Of a stretch of 64,000 nucleotides of DNA, positions 12,306 to 24,000 are shown in pieces. Origin of the DNA: Desmodesmus armatus (Eukaryota > Chlorophyta > Chlorophyceae > Sphaeropleales > Scenedesmaceae); NCBI GenBank assembly GCA_007449985.2, contig VIIQ02000851.1, positions 113,622 through 177,621 of the forward strand, given 5' to 3'. Made by a program: the position numbers and the translations under genes. The number at the start of each line of letters is the position of its first letter. Position 1 is the stretch's first letter. Under the pieces are notes generated by a model, which saw nothing but the letters and a program-made list of their open reading frames with translations, ran no database searches and was not told the DNA's origin.

Positions 12306-13698
12306 TGGGTCACCAGGAGAGGAGGGTTCAGAGGGGCCCACAGCTTCTGACTGGGATGCTCTCACATACCCTGCGCCTGCGGCTGGGTTGAAGAGAGCAG
12401 GGGGTCAGCAGCAGCAGCAGCAGCAGCAGCAATTGAAGCCACACAGCAGCAGCAGCAGCAGAGTGGCTCCAGGGGAGGGTGAGGGTGTGCCTCAACAACA
12501 CACACAGCAGCACACAGCAGCAGTGCAGGAGGGTTTTGCTGAGGGTTCAGCAGCTGCTGGAGCTGCCGTTGATGCAGTGACTGGTGACAGTGTGATACAG
12601 ACGTCTGCTGCAGCAGCAGACGCAGCAGCAGCAGAGTACTGCGCTCCTTCCGTCCAAGACTTTTACATCCTCACAAGCCCACTCCGCCCTGCCAGCAGCA
12701 GCAGCAGCAGCAATGAGCCCCCTCACAGCCCCCTGAGAGTCTCAGTCTTGACAGAGGGGGATATGCATAGTTTGCGGCAGCATATGCAGGGTAACTGGGC
12801 TGGCAGCAGCAGCAGCAGCTCAGGTGGTGGGTTGGCAGAGGGGGGTAGTGGGGGGTCCGGTCCGTCTATTGACTGTGGTGTGTACGTCAGCAGCAGCAGC
12901 AGCAGCAGTACAGGCCGTATGGGGTTGTCGCTGGTGGTGCGGGAGAGTGCAGGGCTGGACAACGTCTTTGTGGGGGTGACGACACCCAACCAATTGGACC
13001 AGATGGGACTGCAGGTGTGTTAAACACATGAGTTACAACCATCACATGCATGTCATGACGACAGGATCAAAAAGTGCTTTCCGACATGCACATAGTGGTA
13101 AACGTACATATTATAAGGGGAATGGTTTCACCTGATACTTGTCTGATTCGGTGCATGCGTGGGTGGGGTGGGGTGGGGTTGGGGGATGTTTGTGTGTCGA
13201 CAGATGGAGTAGTTGGATGCATGCAAGCTCACTAAGACTGTGTGTGTGTGTGGGGGGGGGGGGCTTGACCGCAAACTGTGGGAGTGGTGTCGACCACATC
13301 CAACTAAGAGGGTCAACAGGGACTCTGAGTACGTGCTGCGAGTGCTGGAGTTGGGGGGGGTGTTGGATCTTATCTGCATCCTTACATATCTGCAATCAGC
13401 AACTACACATGTGGTAACTTCACTGTCCCCCCCCCCCTTATCTGTGCTCACTGTCAACCCACTGCTGCAGATCCCCACCTTTGGTTGGCACCAGATCAGC
13501 TTGTGCCCCCCTGACAGCTGCAGCACCACAGAAGATGCATCTGATTTTCAAGATGCGACACATGCAGCAGCGCAAGATTGGGACATCACACAAGATAGCT
13601 ATCAGCAGCAGCAGCAGCGATGGGGTACAGGGGATCTGGTTCAACTGAACCTCGAGCGCGGCACAGCAGCAGCAGCAGCAGCAACCACCTCAGCCTGA
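8609..13698 (+). CDS. BTB/POZ (KCTD/T1-type) domain protein, multi-exon, Ser/Gln-rich C-terminal half
   Basis: In-phase exons: up to 8708, 8842-9032, 9512-9659, 10877-11051, 12042-13014 and 13471-13698, all with GT-AG borders. The second exon carries the strand-1 motif IIELNCGGAVMVTSRSTL; the third has FMDHDPAAFGLLLRHLRQL. Together these match the potassium-channel tetramerisation (KCTD) fold (LNVGG..F.T...TL, then F.DRDP..F..IL..LR). Such proteins commonly act as oligomeric adaptors, often for cullin-3 ligases; that role is family knowledge. The fourth exon is Ala-rich (EEDIAAAVRRGAALA). The fifth is about 324 codons of Ser, Gln and Pro runs made of CAG repeats. The start is uncertain: 8609 is an in-frame ATG and the exon is open upstream. 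The end is also uncertain: the frame stops at 13698, but a second protein-like frame runs to 13922, so an indel or another intron may be present in the CAG run near 13670. A TGTAA signal sits at 13917-13921. Confidence 0.7.
9795..9908 (+). repeat. Partial, decayed copy of the BTB third exon
   Basis: This segment repeats the 3' half of exon 9512-9659 (translated core FMDHDLAAFEVLLRHLRQLR) inside the following intron. The donor that ends the original exon (CAG|GTGAG) is degraded here to CAGTGAC, and no clear acceptor precedes it, so it is unlikely to be spliced in. Confidence 0.75.
11196..11627 (+). repeat. Two further tandem copies of the BTB fourth exon
   Basis: Segments near 11196-11338 and 11478-11627 repeat exon 10877-11051 (core LAEEDIAAAVRRGAA through VPPFNLTAE), each ending in the same AG|GTGAG donor. 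The last copy also has a plausible acceptor (GGGCAG, exon from 11478). Its 150 bases enter and leave in phase 2, so it could be included as a 50-residue cassette between 11051 and 12042. The middle copy lacks an in-phase acceptor as read, but it sits in G homopolymers whose length may be wrong. Confidence 0.8.
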
Positions 13699-13737
13699 CA
13701 ATAAACAACGGTCTGGGGTGTGATGACACCAGTGCTG

Positions 13738-13784
<47 letters not shown>

Positions 13785-13922
13785 GTGGTGAGTCTGCCTG
13801 CATTCCAGGAGTGGGTGTGGTACCTGGCCCTGTATAGGGGCAGCCAGGTTGTTGCTGTGGTGCTGCAGCAGGGGAGCTGTGCAGTGTACACAGGGGATGC
13901 AATGATGAAACGGTTCCTGTAA

Positions 13923-16248
13923 GGGTGTTTGCCTGGCATGGCACTACCTTTGGCTGTATCTGGGGGTTTTGTGTCTGGGTTTGTAGTATGTGGGGCCCAG
14001 CAGGCAGTTGCTTGGACTACATCCGTGTTGTGTGTCAATATGAACATTTTGTTGAATGCAGTGGGCAATGTCAAAGTTGGCGGAATGCACTGGCTTTCAA
14101 AATCAAAGGCGACAGCACCTGCTGACCTGTGAGTGCCTTCCGCATGCAGCCCTGACTGGGCACCCACCATGTGCCAAGTTGGCCAGGGCTGTACGTGTGT
14201 TGCGGATATTGTGTGTGTGGGAGACATGCATGTGTGTTTTGACTGTACAGTTGCGGCTGTGGCAGGAAGAGAGGGCTGCTGGGGGAAGCAGAAGACGGCT
14301 AGGTCGCCGCAGAGTGGAGGCACATGGGGTGCTGCATGCGTTTAGGAAGCGTCTTAGGGGATGTGACTTGAGCGGGTTGGGTGTGTCGTGCAAGACAATT
14401 GGCAGTAGGCATATGGCTGGGAGCCTGAGACTGTCCACGAGGTGTGTTGTGAGTGAAAGCTGTGAGCAAGCGCAGTGTGGTTGTGTATCATTTTTGCGGA
14501 CAGCCTGCCCGCAGGTTGTGAATAGTGGATGGTGTAGAACAGACGGCTGCAACAGCATGCAGCTGCTTGGTGGCTTTATACTTTTATCTCTCAGCGGCAT
14601 GCAGAGGCTTATTCTTGCACTACACCACAGCAAGCATAGCTCATGCCAGCAACGGTGACAGCAGACCACAGGGGGGGGGAGCGATGCTGCGGGTCATGTT
14701 TGTTGTTGAGTTTGGGTAACAACATGCTGCATCCATGCTGGGTCCATTCTGTGTGCTCACTGTGCCACGCATTGAGTGCACACCTGCGTTGGTGTGGTGG
14801 CTGCATGTGCAATGCAACATTGGGTTGTATTTTGGCCTACAGTTCGATGTGTGACACGTAGCTTTTTGCGGGTGGTGGTGGAGGTGAGGATGTGTTTGGT
14901 TGACGTGTCAGACTGTAGTACAGTGGTGTGTTGGTGCTGCACAGCCTTCAAGGCTCCCTCAGCGTCGAAGTCTGGGCTTGTTTCTGCTGGTGCAGGATTG
15001 ACCGGACTCAGTAGGCTGGCTTGTTTGGTTGATGGTGTCAACAATGAAAGCAGTATTGACAGGGTGTTGACCTTGCCTGACCCCAGTCGGTCCAGGGAGA
15101 TTACCTGTGATGGTGCATGTTATGTTTGGGTAGTACGATCGGCATTAGTACACAGGCAGGCTGCTGCTGAATGAGCGCTCGACAGAGGATTGCGCTGAAG
15201 AGTATGGAATTGCGGATCAACACACGGTGTGTTGTTGCATATACTGTGGTTAGTGTTGCTGGGGCTGTTCTGAGCCTGGACACGCAGCAGTACAAGCTTT
15301 GTGCAATAGTATTGCATGAGGATTGCCTGTTGCTGAGCAACCCGGTTGATGATACCTTCCCAACTGTTGTGAGGCTCTTTCGCAACTGGTGTCTGCCTTT
15401 GTAGAAGGCACTGTCAAGTCATTGTTCAGTAATTACCTTGCACGAGGTTCACTGGTTTGGTGTGGCTCCTGCTTTCCTGCTTGAAAGTTGACCCAGAAGT
15501 TGTTGTGGAAGCTGCCCCAGGAGTGTTGTAACAGTCTTGTTCACTTGTTCAAGCTCAAATTCACAGCGCACATGCCTGGCTATGGGTGTTGCTTTGGAGT
15601 TCTGAGAAGCAGGGGCAGGGTCTGAGAAGCATGAATACCGTCAGTAGCAGTCTTGTTACGTGATCTGATGCTGCATGGATCATACACATCTGCCTGGGCA
15701 CAGAGGGCACCCCGCAAGTTGTGCACAGCAGCAAGTTGCAGCAAGCCAGCAACTGTGTACACAAGACTGGCACTCAAGACACACCCACAAACAATAGTCC
15801 CATACACACATGCAACTCCTGGATGACAGGATCGTCCAGCAAAGCATGTGTCCACATCACGCCCGGCCTTTGGCTCCAAACAACAGAGGGCTGTTTGGGC
15901 ACAAGCCAGCCCCCAAGCACGGCACATGCAGACAAACCTGAATGCAACGGTAAACTGTCCTGCCAACCCAACACTCTCGGTCTCCCTCTACCTAGTGATA
16001 CACTGCGACATGCGGATAACTGTCCCTGCCTCCTACACCTACTGCTGGTCCTCACTGCGACTGCCACACAGTTGAGCACGGTGTGTGCGGCAGCCCCGAC
16101 TGGCGCACCGACTCAACAATAAGCATTTTGACAAGAACATAAATGCAACGGCTAAGCCAGGGCGCTTGAAAGCCAACAAGCCAGAAGGGCCTGAGCTATC
16201 AAGATCCTTGAGCCCTGAACAACAAACAGTACCAGCTGACAACAGCCT
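13923..16248. other. Convergent intergenic region, no gene seen
   Basis: This lies between the 3' ends of the plus-strand BTB gene and the minus-strand Cys-rich gene. I find no conserved motif or consistent exon. It may contain long 3' untranslated regions, which are usual in these algae. Confidence 0.5.
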
Positions 16249-19200
16249 TTACTGTGCCTTGGATTTGCTGTGCTTCATTGTCTTAGCCTTGCCGAAGCCA
16301 AACTTGCCGCTCTTGATCGCGGCACTGCCCTTGGGTGGAGCAGAGGGCACCGAGATGAACCCGGCTGCTGGGCCGCTAGCTGCCTGCTGCGCCACCTGCT
16401 GAATCTTTGCACCCAGGGTCTTAGAAGCACCGCCTTGGCTGGCAAGGGAGAACGTGCCGGAACCCTTGGTGAACAGACCGTTGAGGATTCCGCCGAGTCC
16501 TCCAGCTGGCGCGCTGCTAGAGGCGGTCTGCTGTGCATCAGCTGCAGTGCTGCTGGCGTCTGGGGTTTGTTCGCGCTGTACTTTGCGAAGGCCGACAACA
16601 GGCTGCTTGCGGCGTCTGGGGTTGCGGCTGCGTCCTGCTTCTCTGGTGGGACGTAGTGTGTACCAGCCGCGGTGATACTGTGGGGGTTGGGGTTTGCGAC
16701 CTTTGCAGAGGGGCGGCCAGCGCTGATAGCATCTTGGCAATGTCATTGCTGCCAGGGGTGCTGCCGGATGGGGATCCTGCTGCTGCTGCACCGGAGAGGC
16801 CGCTGAGCAGCTGCTGCATGGCGCTGCTGCTGCTGCCGGCAGCAGCGGGGGTGCCTGGCGCAGGGGCGGCAGCAGCAGAGCCCTTGCTGAAGCCGCTGAA
16901 CATCTTGGTCCAGTCGTTGCCAGGCGCGGCGTCCGCGGCAGGGGCTGCGGTGGGCGCTGCTGCGTTGCCGCTCAGCATGCTAGATAGCATGCTGGACCAG
17001 TTGTTGTTGTCGGCAGGGGCGGCGGCCGGGTCGGGAGCAGCGATCAGGGCAGCTTCCTTTGTAAGTGGGACCTCGACGTTTTCACCCTTCTTTGCGGCGG
17101 ACAGCATCCCTCCGATGGACTTCACGAGCGTGTTGTCGGACTTCTCTGCGACCTCGGTGGCGACCTTGCCTGCTGCGCCGAACAGATCGCCGAGGCTCTT
17201 CGCCAGGTCAGCAACCTCGGACTTGCCGCTCGAGTCTTTTGGCGCGGTTGCGGAGAGGCCCTTCAGGAATGAGTCCCAGCCGTTTCCAGATGCTGCCATA
17301 TCGCTTCCAGCAGCCTTGGATCCGTCCTCAACTGCCTTCCTGACGGAGTCGACGACGTCTGAGATCTTCCCGCCGTTTGCGACCGCGCCGCCGAGGACCG
17401 CGGGCACAGCAGCCAGCGCGGCACCGACACCAGCGCCGATCTGCGTTGGGTTTTGCATGTCGATGTTTGGCAGTTGGGGCATCTTGGGGGCGGAGGCTGG
17501 GGCTGCTGGCTTAGTCAGCACCTGGTACAGCAGCTCTCCGGGGGTCTTGGCTGTTTGTGTGATGTTCTTGCCCATCACAACACTGTCCATGATGCTCCCG
17601 AAGAAGTCGGCCAGTGGGTTGCTGTGGTTTTGGGTGTTACGGGTGTGCAGCGTCCAGTCCTGGCGAGTGGTCTCAAAGGTGCTGCTGTTGAAGAGGGGTG
17701 GGGGTGTAGGGGTGTCCTCCTCCTCCTTGATAGGAGCTGACACCGGCTCTGGGGCAGGGATCTTGGAGGGATCCACTGTAACAGCAAAGCAGGGTGGCGG
17801 CCATGGCGGGGCACAGACAGAGGGCAGGCAGCAGGCATGTGTCAGGTGGTGTGTCAGCATTGCGGAGGGGCACCAGCCAGCAGGAGTTGCCCGTTCAGCG
17901 CATGTTTTTTGTCCCTCAGACCTGCACAAAGCAGACTCAGTCCTACTGTCTGCCACATGCACCTGCCGATGGCACACCACCGCATAGCACTCCTGCCTAT
18001 TACAGCTGTATCCACAAAACACCAGTGCTCTCTGGGACTGCCTCCCCCCCCCCCCACCTCCACCCTTACAAGCACCTATTCTCGCCTTCTAGAAGATTAG
18101 TCACAAAAACCCAAACTTCAGGATTTCTTTTAAATCCCAAGCCCTAAACCCTAAAGTCGTAAACTCAAAAGGGCGTCGACCGCAGGGTCTCTGTCCACTT
18201 ACCGCACTCGCTGTAGATCTCATTGGGTTTGAGTCCCTCTGAGCAGGCCTTGCAGTCAGAGGCTGAACGGGCACCCTCTGGGGACACGGGGCGGGAGCCA
18301 GGGCACATGTTACAGGAGGCCTGCTTGGTGGCATAGCTGGTCACGCCGTACCACCCAGATGCGCACACTGCAGCATAACAAGCAAGGACAAGCAAGTGAG
18401 GAGATCACAGAGTCAGGAGCAGCAACAAGTAAGCATATCACCTGCTAAATGTGCACGAAGTTTGATGCTGGTGCAGCTGGTTCTAATAGCATGCTGCTGC
18501 TGCTGCTGCTGTGCGCTGCAGCACTCTTTGCTGCTGCTGAATCTGCTTCTACTGCCATGTTTGCGCGCATCATCTTCACTGCCAGCGCATGTCCAAATCC
18601 ACACCACCTCAAACAGCCATCTGTGTTCTCCACCACCACAATACAAAATCAAGGTCACCATCTTGAGACAGTAAAGCCACGCGATGAAGACAGGTGCACC
18701 CCCCCCCTCCAGCAGGCTCTTCATCCAAAGCTACCATCTGAAGTCTACTTCCAGCGTCAAACAGCACCAGCCGCACTCACCGCAGGCTGTGTGGTCCACG
18801 TTGCTGAATGCCACTCCCTCACACTCCACGCACACAGCCCTGAAGCCGCCCAGGGAGAAGAAGCCGTTGGCACACCTGTTGCATGTGCCTGTAGGGCTGG
18901 TGTCTCCGTAACCAGGCGCGCACGCTGTGGTGAGGAGAGGTGGGGGGGGGGGGGGGGGTTGGGGGGGGGGGGGGCAGCCAGGCAGCAAGGTTAGCGTCAG
19001 CGGTGCGTGAGCGGGGGGTGTACAGCGTCTACTTGGGTGGGTGCAACATGCCAGAGTTTTGCAGAGTACATCCAATGGGGAGCAGGCAACCTGTCACACC
19101 AAAAGGTACTGTTAGTGTGCCTGTACTTGTACTTCCTACTCATGTGTGCTACAAGGTACTCCCGGGTGATGAGGCCAGTCATTGACTTGGCAAGGCATAT

Positions 19201-20376
19201 ATATTATTGTGCACTCATACACCTACGCCTGCTTCCACACCCAGCAATGACAGCAAATGTCACAAAATCACTTCACAGCACTCACCGCAGCGTCCCCTGC
19301 TGAAGCTGACGTAGCCTGATGTGGTGTTACACTTGGTGCACATGGGAGGTCCTTTGCATCGTAGGGGGATGACACACCCATGGTGAGGAAGTCAATGTCG
19401 GCCCTGAGCAAACAAATACGGAAGGGCAGGGGGTTTAGCGGTGTTGGGCAAAGTGTATTGCTGAAAAATAGAACCCTGCCATAGTGAACCGTACGAGACT
19501 ACATCCTAGAGTGTTGGCATCATCAGCACGGGGATAGGATCAGTGTTCATGATGAATGCAGGGGCACTGAGCGTTGCTGAATGTTAGTTGTCAGTATTCA
19601 CATTTACAACTCGGTCATACCCACCTGCCCTTGGTCTTCAGAGTCTGAGTCTTGCCACTGGACTGTGGTGCGCCCTTGACATTATCCATGGCTGACAGTG
19701 CCTCCATGCCCCAGTCTGTGCCCCTCTGCTGCAGCTTGCGTGTGCTGAAACCCATCATTTGGTTCATGACCTTGGGGTCATGGGGCTTGCACTCCATGCA
19801 ACCAGGGACACGCTTGCAGGGGTCCTCCTTCTCCTCCTCCTTTTCGTCCTTCTTGACTTCCTGCTTGAACTCCTTGGTGGGGGCAGCAGCCTTTGGAGCC
19901 TCGGCAGAGGGCTTGGGGGCCTCCTGCTTAGGGGCGGGTGTGCTGGCCTTCTGCTTAGGGGCGGGTGTGCTGGCCTCCTGCTGCTTGGGTGCTGGCTGCT
20001 CAGTCTTAGGGGCGTCCTGCACAGGTGTGGAGGGCTTGGACGCTGCTGGCTTGGGGGCCTCCTGAGCAGGGGACTGCTTTACAGGGGCAGCTGCTGGGGT
20101 GGGAGTGGCAGCTGCTGGGGTGGGAGTGGCAGCTGGGGCTTGCTGCTGCTGTGAAGGGCTGCTGCCCTGGCCCTTGCGCACATCGGACTCATCAGGGAAC
20201 TGAGGGGCGTGCTGGGGGTTGGAGACGGCTGCTGCTTGTCGGTCCAAAGCTTTTTCTGTTGCTTTGGGAGAAAGCTCTGCTTCGGCACTCGGAGGCTTCG
20301 CGGCTGCTGCGCTTGACAAGCAAAGCAGCAGCACAACTGCGGCCACTGCCAGAGTGCAGCGCCGCGTTGCGGTCAT
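16249..20376 (-). CDS. Secreted or cell-surface Cys-rich protein (ephrin-receptor-like modules) with low-complexity tails
   Basis: Exons on the minus strand: 20376-19625, 19403-19286, 18924-18781, 18367-18203 and 17775-16249. Exon 1 begins at ATG with a signal peptide (RR, then a Leu/Val/Ala core ending SSAAAA) followed by a Pro/Ala/Lys/Gln-rich stalk. Exons 2-4 each carry a small Cys module (CAPGYGD..CNRCANGFF..CVECEG; CNMCPGSRP..CKACSEGLKPNE), the spacing of GCC2/GCC3 or ephrin-receptor-like repeats. The 18924-18781 and 18367-18203 exons enter and leave in phase 1, so they are shuffle-ready modules. The last exon is an Ala/Ser/Pro-rich domain with repeated short helices and a basic C-terminus. 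About 900 residues in all. Three single-base frame breaks are needed: near 19346 in exon 2, and near 16725 and 16562 in the last exon. Each is fixed by one added base, so assembly errors are likelier than decay. Function is unknown; a wall or extracellular-matrix role is inference. Confidence 0.75.
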
Positions 20377-21015
20377 GATGCTGCTTTTAGCAACACACGT
20401 ATGAGTAAAGTTGCTTATGGGCCCTTAGATGTGACAACTTTGTGTTGGCGCGAAGGGCAGATGTGGTAGCTTCAGGGGGCAGGATGGGCCCAGTGGAATA
20501 GAATAGGATGGTGATGACGAACAAGACGTGTTGGATGCGAGCGATACGCGGTCGAGCGGCTGCCACTGCAATGCCAGTTTCACACAAATGTCCTGGATAA
20601 CTGCAGGGCACAGGAAACTGCAATGAAACCAATCACAGTGTCAGACGATAATTGTCTTCTGACTTACCTCTTAACTATCATTGGCTGTCTTTTGAGAAGT
20701 TGGTGGGCTGGTGGCCATGCCAGGCAGGTACAAGTGAAGCTGAGGATGTTGCCAGGGTATTACGTAAGCCGCACGATGAAACGTGAACTTCAGAGTCTGG
20801 TCTGCGCTCAAAGCCTCGTTTCGTGCTGATGCACCTTGGGTTGAGTTTGGAGCGACCGTTGTCAGGTGGTTGAGGGGTTTGTGATTCCCCCCTTCCACCA
20901 GGTGCGTTCATACGTAGTTGGCAGTGTCAGGTGTGTATGAACAGTGATCACACCTTCTGAGCCCACTGCCGTGGGACCTGTCGGTTTTCATGTCGGTACT
21001 GTTGTTGATCTAAGC
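20377..21015. promoter_or_regulatory. Divergent intergenic region (two-way promoter candidate)
   Basis: This 639-bp gap separates the ATG of the minus-strand Cys-rich gene (20376) from the ATG of the plus-strand DUF262-DUF1524 gene (21016). It must contain both promoters and 5' leaders unless an upstream exon exists. No TATA box or named motif stands out. The placement is the only evidence. Confidence 0.4.
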
Positions 21016-24000
21016 ATGTTCTGCCTCTCCCCTTCTCTACGGTCGCTCGGACCTCGAGTCAGGGTCCCTGGAGCTCGCACCAAGCGACTGCTCAACGTTG
21101 TGGCCTTCAGAGAACGCAGTCTTGAATGGGACAGCAGGCGCAGCAGCAGCGACAGCAGTCCACAACAGCAGGCCAGCAACAGCAACTCTCACGCCAAGCG
21201 TGACTTCCTAGAAGCAAGACAGGTGTCTCTCTACGAGCTGTTCGATGGGAACGCCTTCCTGTTGGACGTGCCAGAGTACCAGAGGCCGTATGCCTGGCGG
21301 GCAAAGCAGGTAGTTGGCAGGGGGTGGCCAGCACATCCAGCAACTGCCTTCCTTGCACAGCAATAAGACGTTGTTATCTTATTTTGTTGTGAACGAGGTG
21401 CTGTGCGAAGCACACATACCAGAGGGCAGTACAGGGACCTCATCCCTCTCAAACAACACAAGACGCTCATGCTGCTTGCTGCTGTAGGTGCAGGAGCTGC
21501 TTAGTGATCTGCAGCAGGCCTTCACGTCAGGCCAGGAGCATTTCCTGGGTGCCGTCGTCACAACGCGGCGGGGCGAAGCAGCTGGAGAGCCCTACTGGGT
21601 GGGTGTCCTGCTGCCCCAGCACTTGCAGTTGACACAGCACTCCTGCACATAGCTGGTATAGCACACACAGCATGCCCCACATCCAAGGTTTTCAAGGCTA
21701 GCCATGCTTTGCCAGCCAGCGTGCTGACGAGGATCCATATGCCCCCTTGCTGTGCATTAGCCTGCACAAGGCGTACTTGTGTGACACAACCAGGGGTTGA
21801 TGGATCCCTATATGGAGGGCCCAGCTCAAATCCACCTGATACTGGCGGTTGATATACCCAGCTGCAGAATGGGCGGTTCGTCATCGGATGCCAGCTAGCC
21901 ATGCTGATTACACAAAGCGCACAGTGAAGGTTGCATGCCAGCAGCAAGCCAAGCCCCCCAGCTGCACACACAGAGAGCTTTCTACCACATGTGCAGGCAG
22001 AACAAGTGCTGCACTATGACGCCGCATGTGCAGGCAAAATCCTGCAGCAGTCACCCGCACCAGCCTCTGGCTCCCTTGTGGCTTGCGTGCTGAGCTTTCT
22101 CAATCCCAACACATACCATACAACCATAATCCCCCATGTAACTGTCGCCACAACTGTTACTGCAACTGTCACTGCAGGTGATCGATGGGCAGCAGCGGCT
22201 GACAACACTGGTTATGCTGTTGAGCTACCTAAGAGCCTGGTCAGCCACACAGCCCGGCCTGGAGAGCCTGGCTGATCGAGTGCACAGGATGCTGCTCATA
22301 CCAGCAGACCCACTCAACCCAACCTCCAAAGCTAGGTAGGTAGGGGGCGTCTGGGGCCACGTGGGCTTCCTCAGTCAATGCAGAAGTACATGCAGTACAT
22401 GCCTTGCAAGGATACAGTTTACAACAACAGGCCAGCAAGAGCTGTGTGTAGTCATCTTGTTATTCGGAGCCCCTCAGGGCCGCGGTCGCCGCTTCTGCTG
22501 ATGGTCCCCAAACAAAGTACAGCCCACACCATCATAGATCGCCTGGATGTCTGGCGTGTGGAGAGGAGGGACATGATCTGGTGTGTGCATACCTGTTGTT
22601 CAAAGGCCACCGTCTGAGTACAAGCTGTGCAATTGCAAACAAAGGATGCATGTAACAACGGAGTGTGCAAGCAGCTACACTGCCACTGACTGCAGGTGTG
22701 CAACTGCTGCTGCTGCTGGCTGCAGGTACCGCCTTCAGCTGCGCAGTGCTGACCAGGAGTTCTTTGCAGGTATGGCGGAATGCTTAGGATGTCGACAGCT
22801 TGCAAGCCAACAGCAAAATCAGCTGCAGTGGTTAATGGCTGCAGTCTTTGGGTGCTGGGCGCATCTCAACAGCTCTGCTGTAGGCTCCAGAAACAAGGCA
22901 TACTGCATGTCTGCAGCAACAAAAAAACTCCAGCCAGCCTCACGTGCTTATGCAACCAGTGTGTTGGTGTATGTGACGATGTATCTGTTGCTGGCAGCCA
23001 CATGCCGGTTCCATTTTTAGAAGACAATGTTGCATGGCTCTGTATTGAGTGCGCGCTGTGCTTGCCGTGTTGCTGCTGCCTGTCCTTTGCAGACAACTTC
23101 ATAACCTCCTACCTACCCCACAGATACCACCTCAGTATGCAGATCGACAGCCCAGCCAATGCAGCCAGCGACTTCCACGAAGCCGCACAGCAGCTTAAAC
23201 CCCAACAGCAGCACCAACAGCAGCAGCAGCAGGCGGCAGCACACGACAGCAGCAGCAGTGTGAGCAGCACCAAGAGCAGGCCCTTGGCGAATGAGGCGTG
23301 GTGGCGGTTGTACTGTGCTGGGGATGTGCTGGCCTGCCATTTGGCTCAAGCTATGGAGCAAGGGCTCAACTTGCAGGTGGGTGGTGGGGGTTGCATGGGT
23401 AGGCAACGCAGCACACACACATACACATTTCAGCAGCAGTGACAGTATATTTTTTGTATATTCACAGCTTACGCTGTGTCTTATGTTTTGATGGTCAGCA
23501 GAGCAGCATTTACACCTAGAGGCGGGGGCAGGGGGGCAAAAAGCTCAAGCAAATACCACCCCTCGGCCTGCAGCTGTTTCCCAAGCATTGATTGCAAGAT
23601 ATGTGCCAGCAGTCAGGTGCCGTGCCCGGCAGCTGAAACAGTACAGGCATGCAGCTCGTGTTGATACACCTGCTCACCTGCTGCACGTGTGCTGGCTGTG
23701 CTGCATGCTGTAAGAAGGTGGTGTTACATGGGCTTCTCAAGCAGCTACGCTGCAACTGTCTCCAGCCACAGAGGGATGCAACCAGCACGGGAAGGGGGCC
23801 GACTGGACAAACCCCACCCCTGTGCTGCATGCTGTCTGCATGTGTGGTGCAGGATTTCGTGCACTACGTGCTGAAGCACAGCATGGTAGTGCTGATGACA
23901 GCGCGTGATGAGAGCACCAGCTTCAAGATCTTCTCCACACTCAACGGCAGGGGGGTGGACCTGGCTGTCATTGACAAGCTCAAACCTGAGCTGCTGCAGG

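Noticed and set aside
16533..17987. A 484-codon open frame on the plus strand
   Set aside because: It is the antisense shadow of the last exon of the minus-strand Cys-rich gene. The minus strand has signal-peptide and Cys-module exons that splice in phase into it, whereas the plus frame has no family resemblance.
20944..21015. A longer N-terminus for the DUF262 protein
   Set aside because: The upstream in-frame codon at 20944 is GTG. The first ATG is at 21016 and begins a transit-peptide-like sequence.
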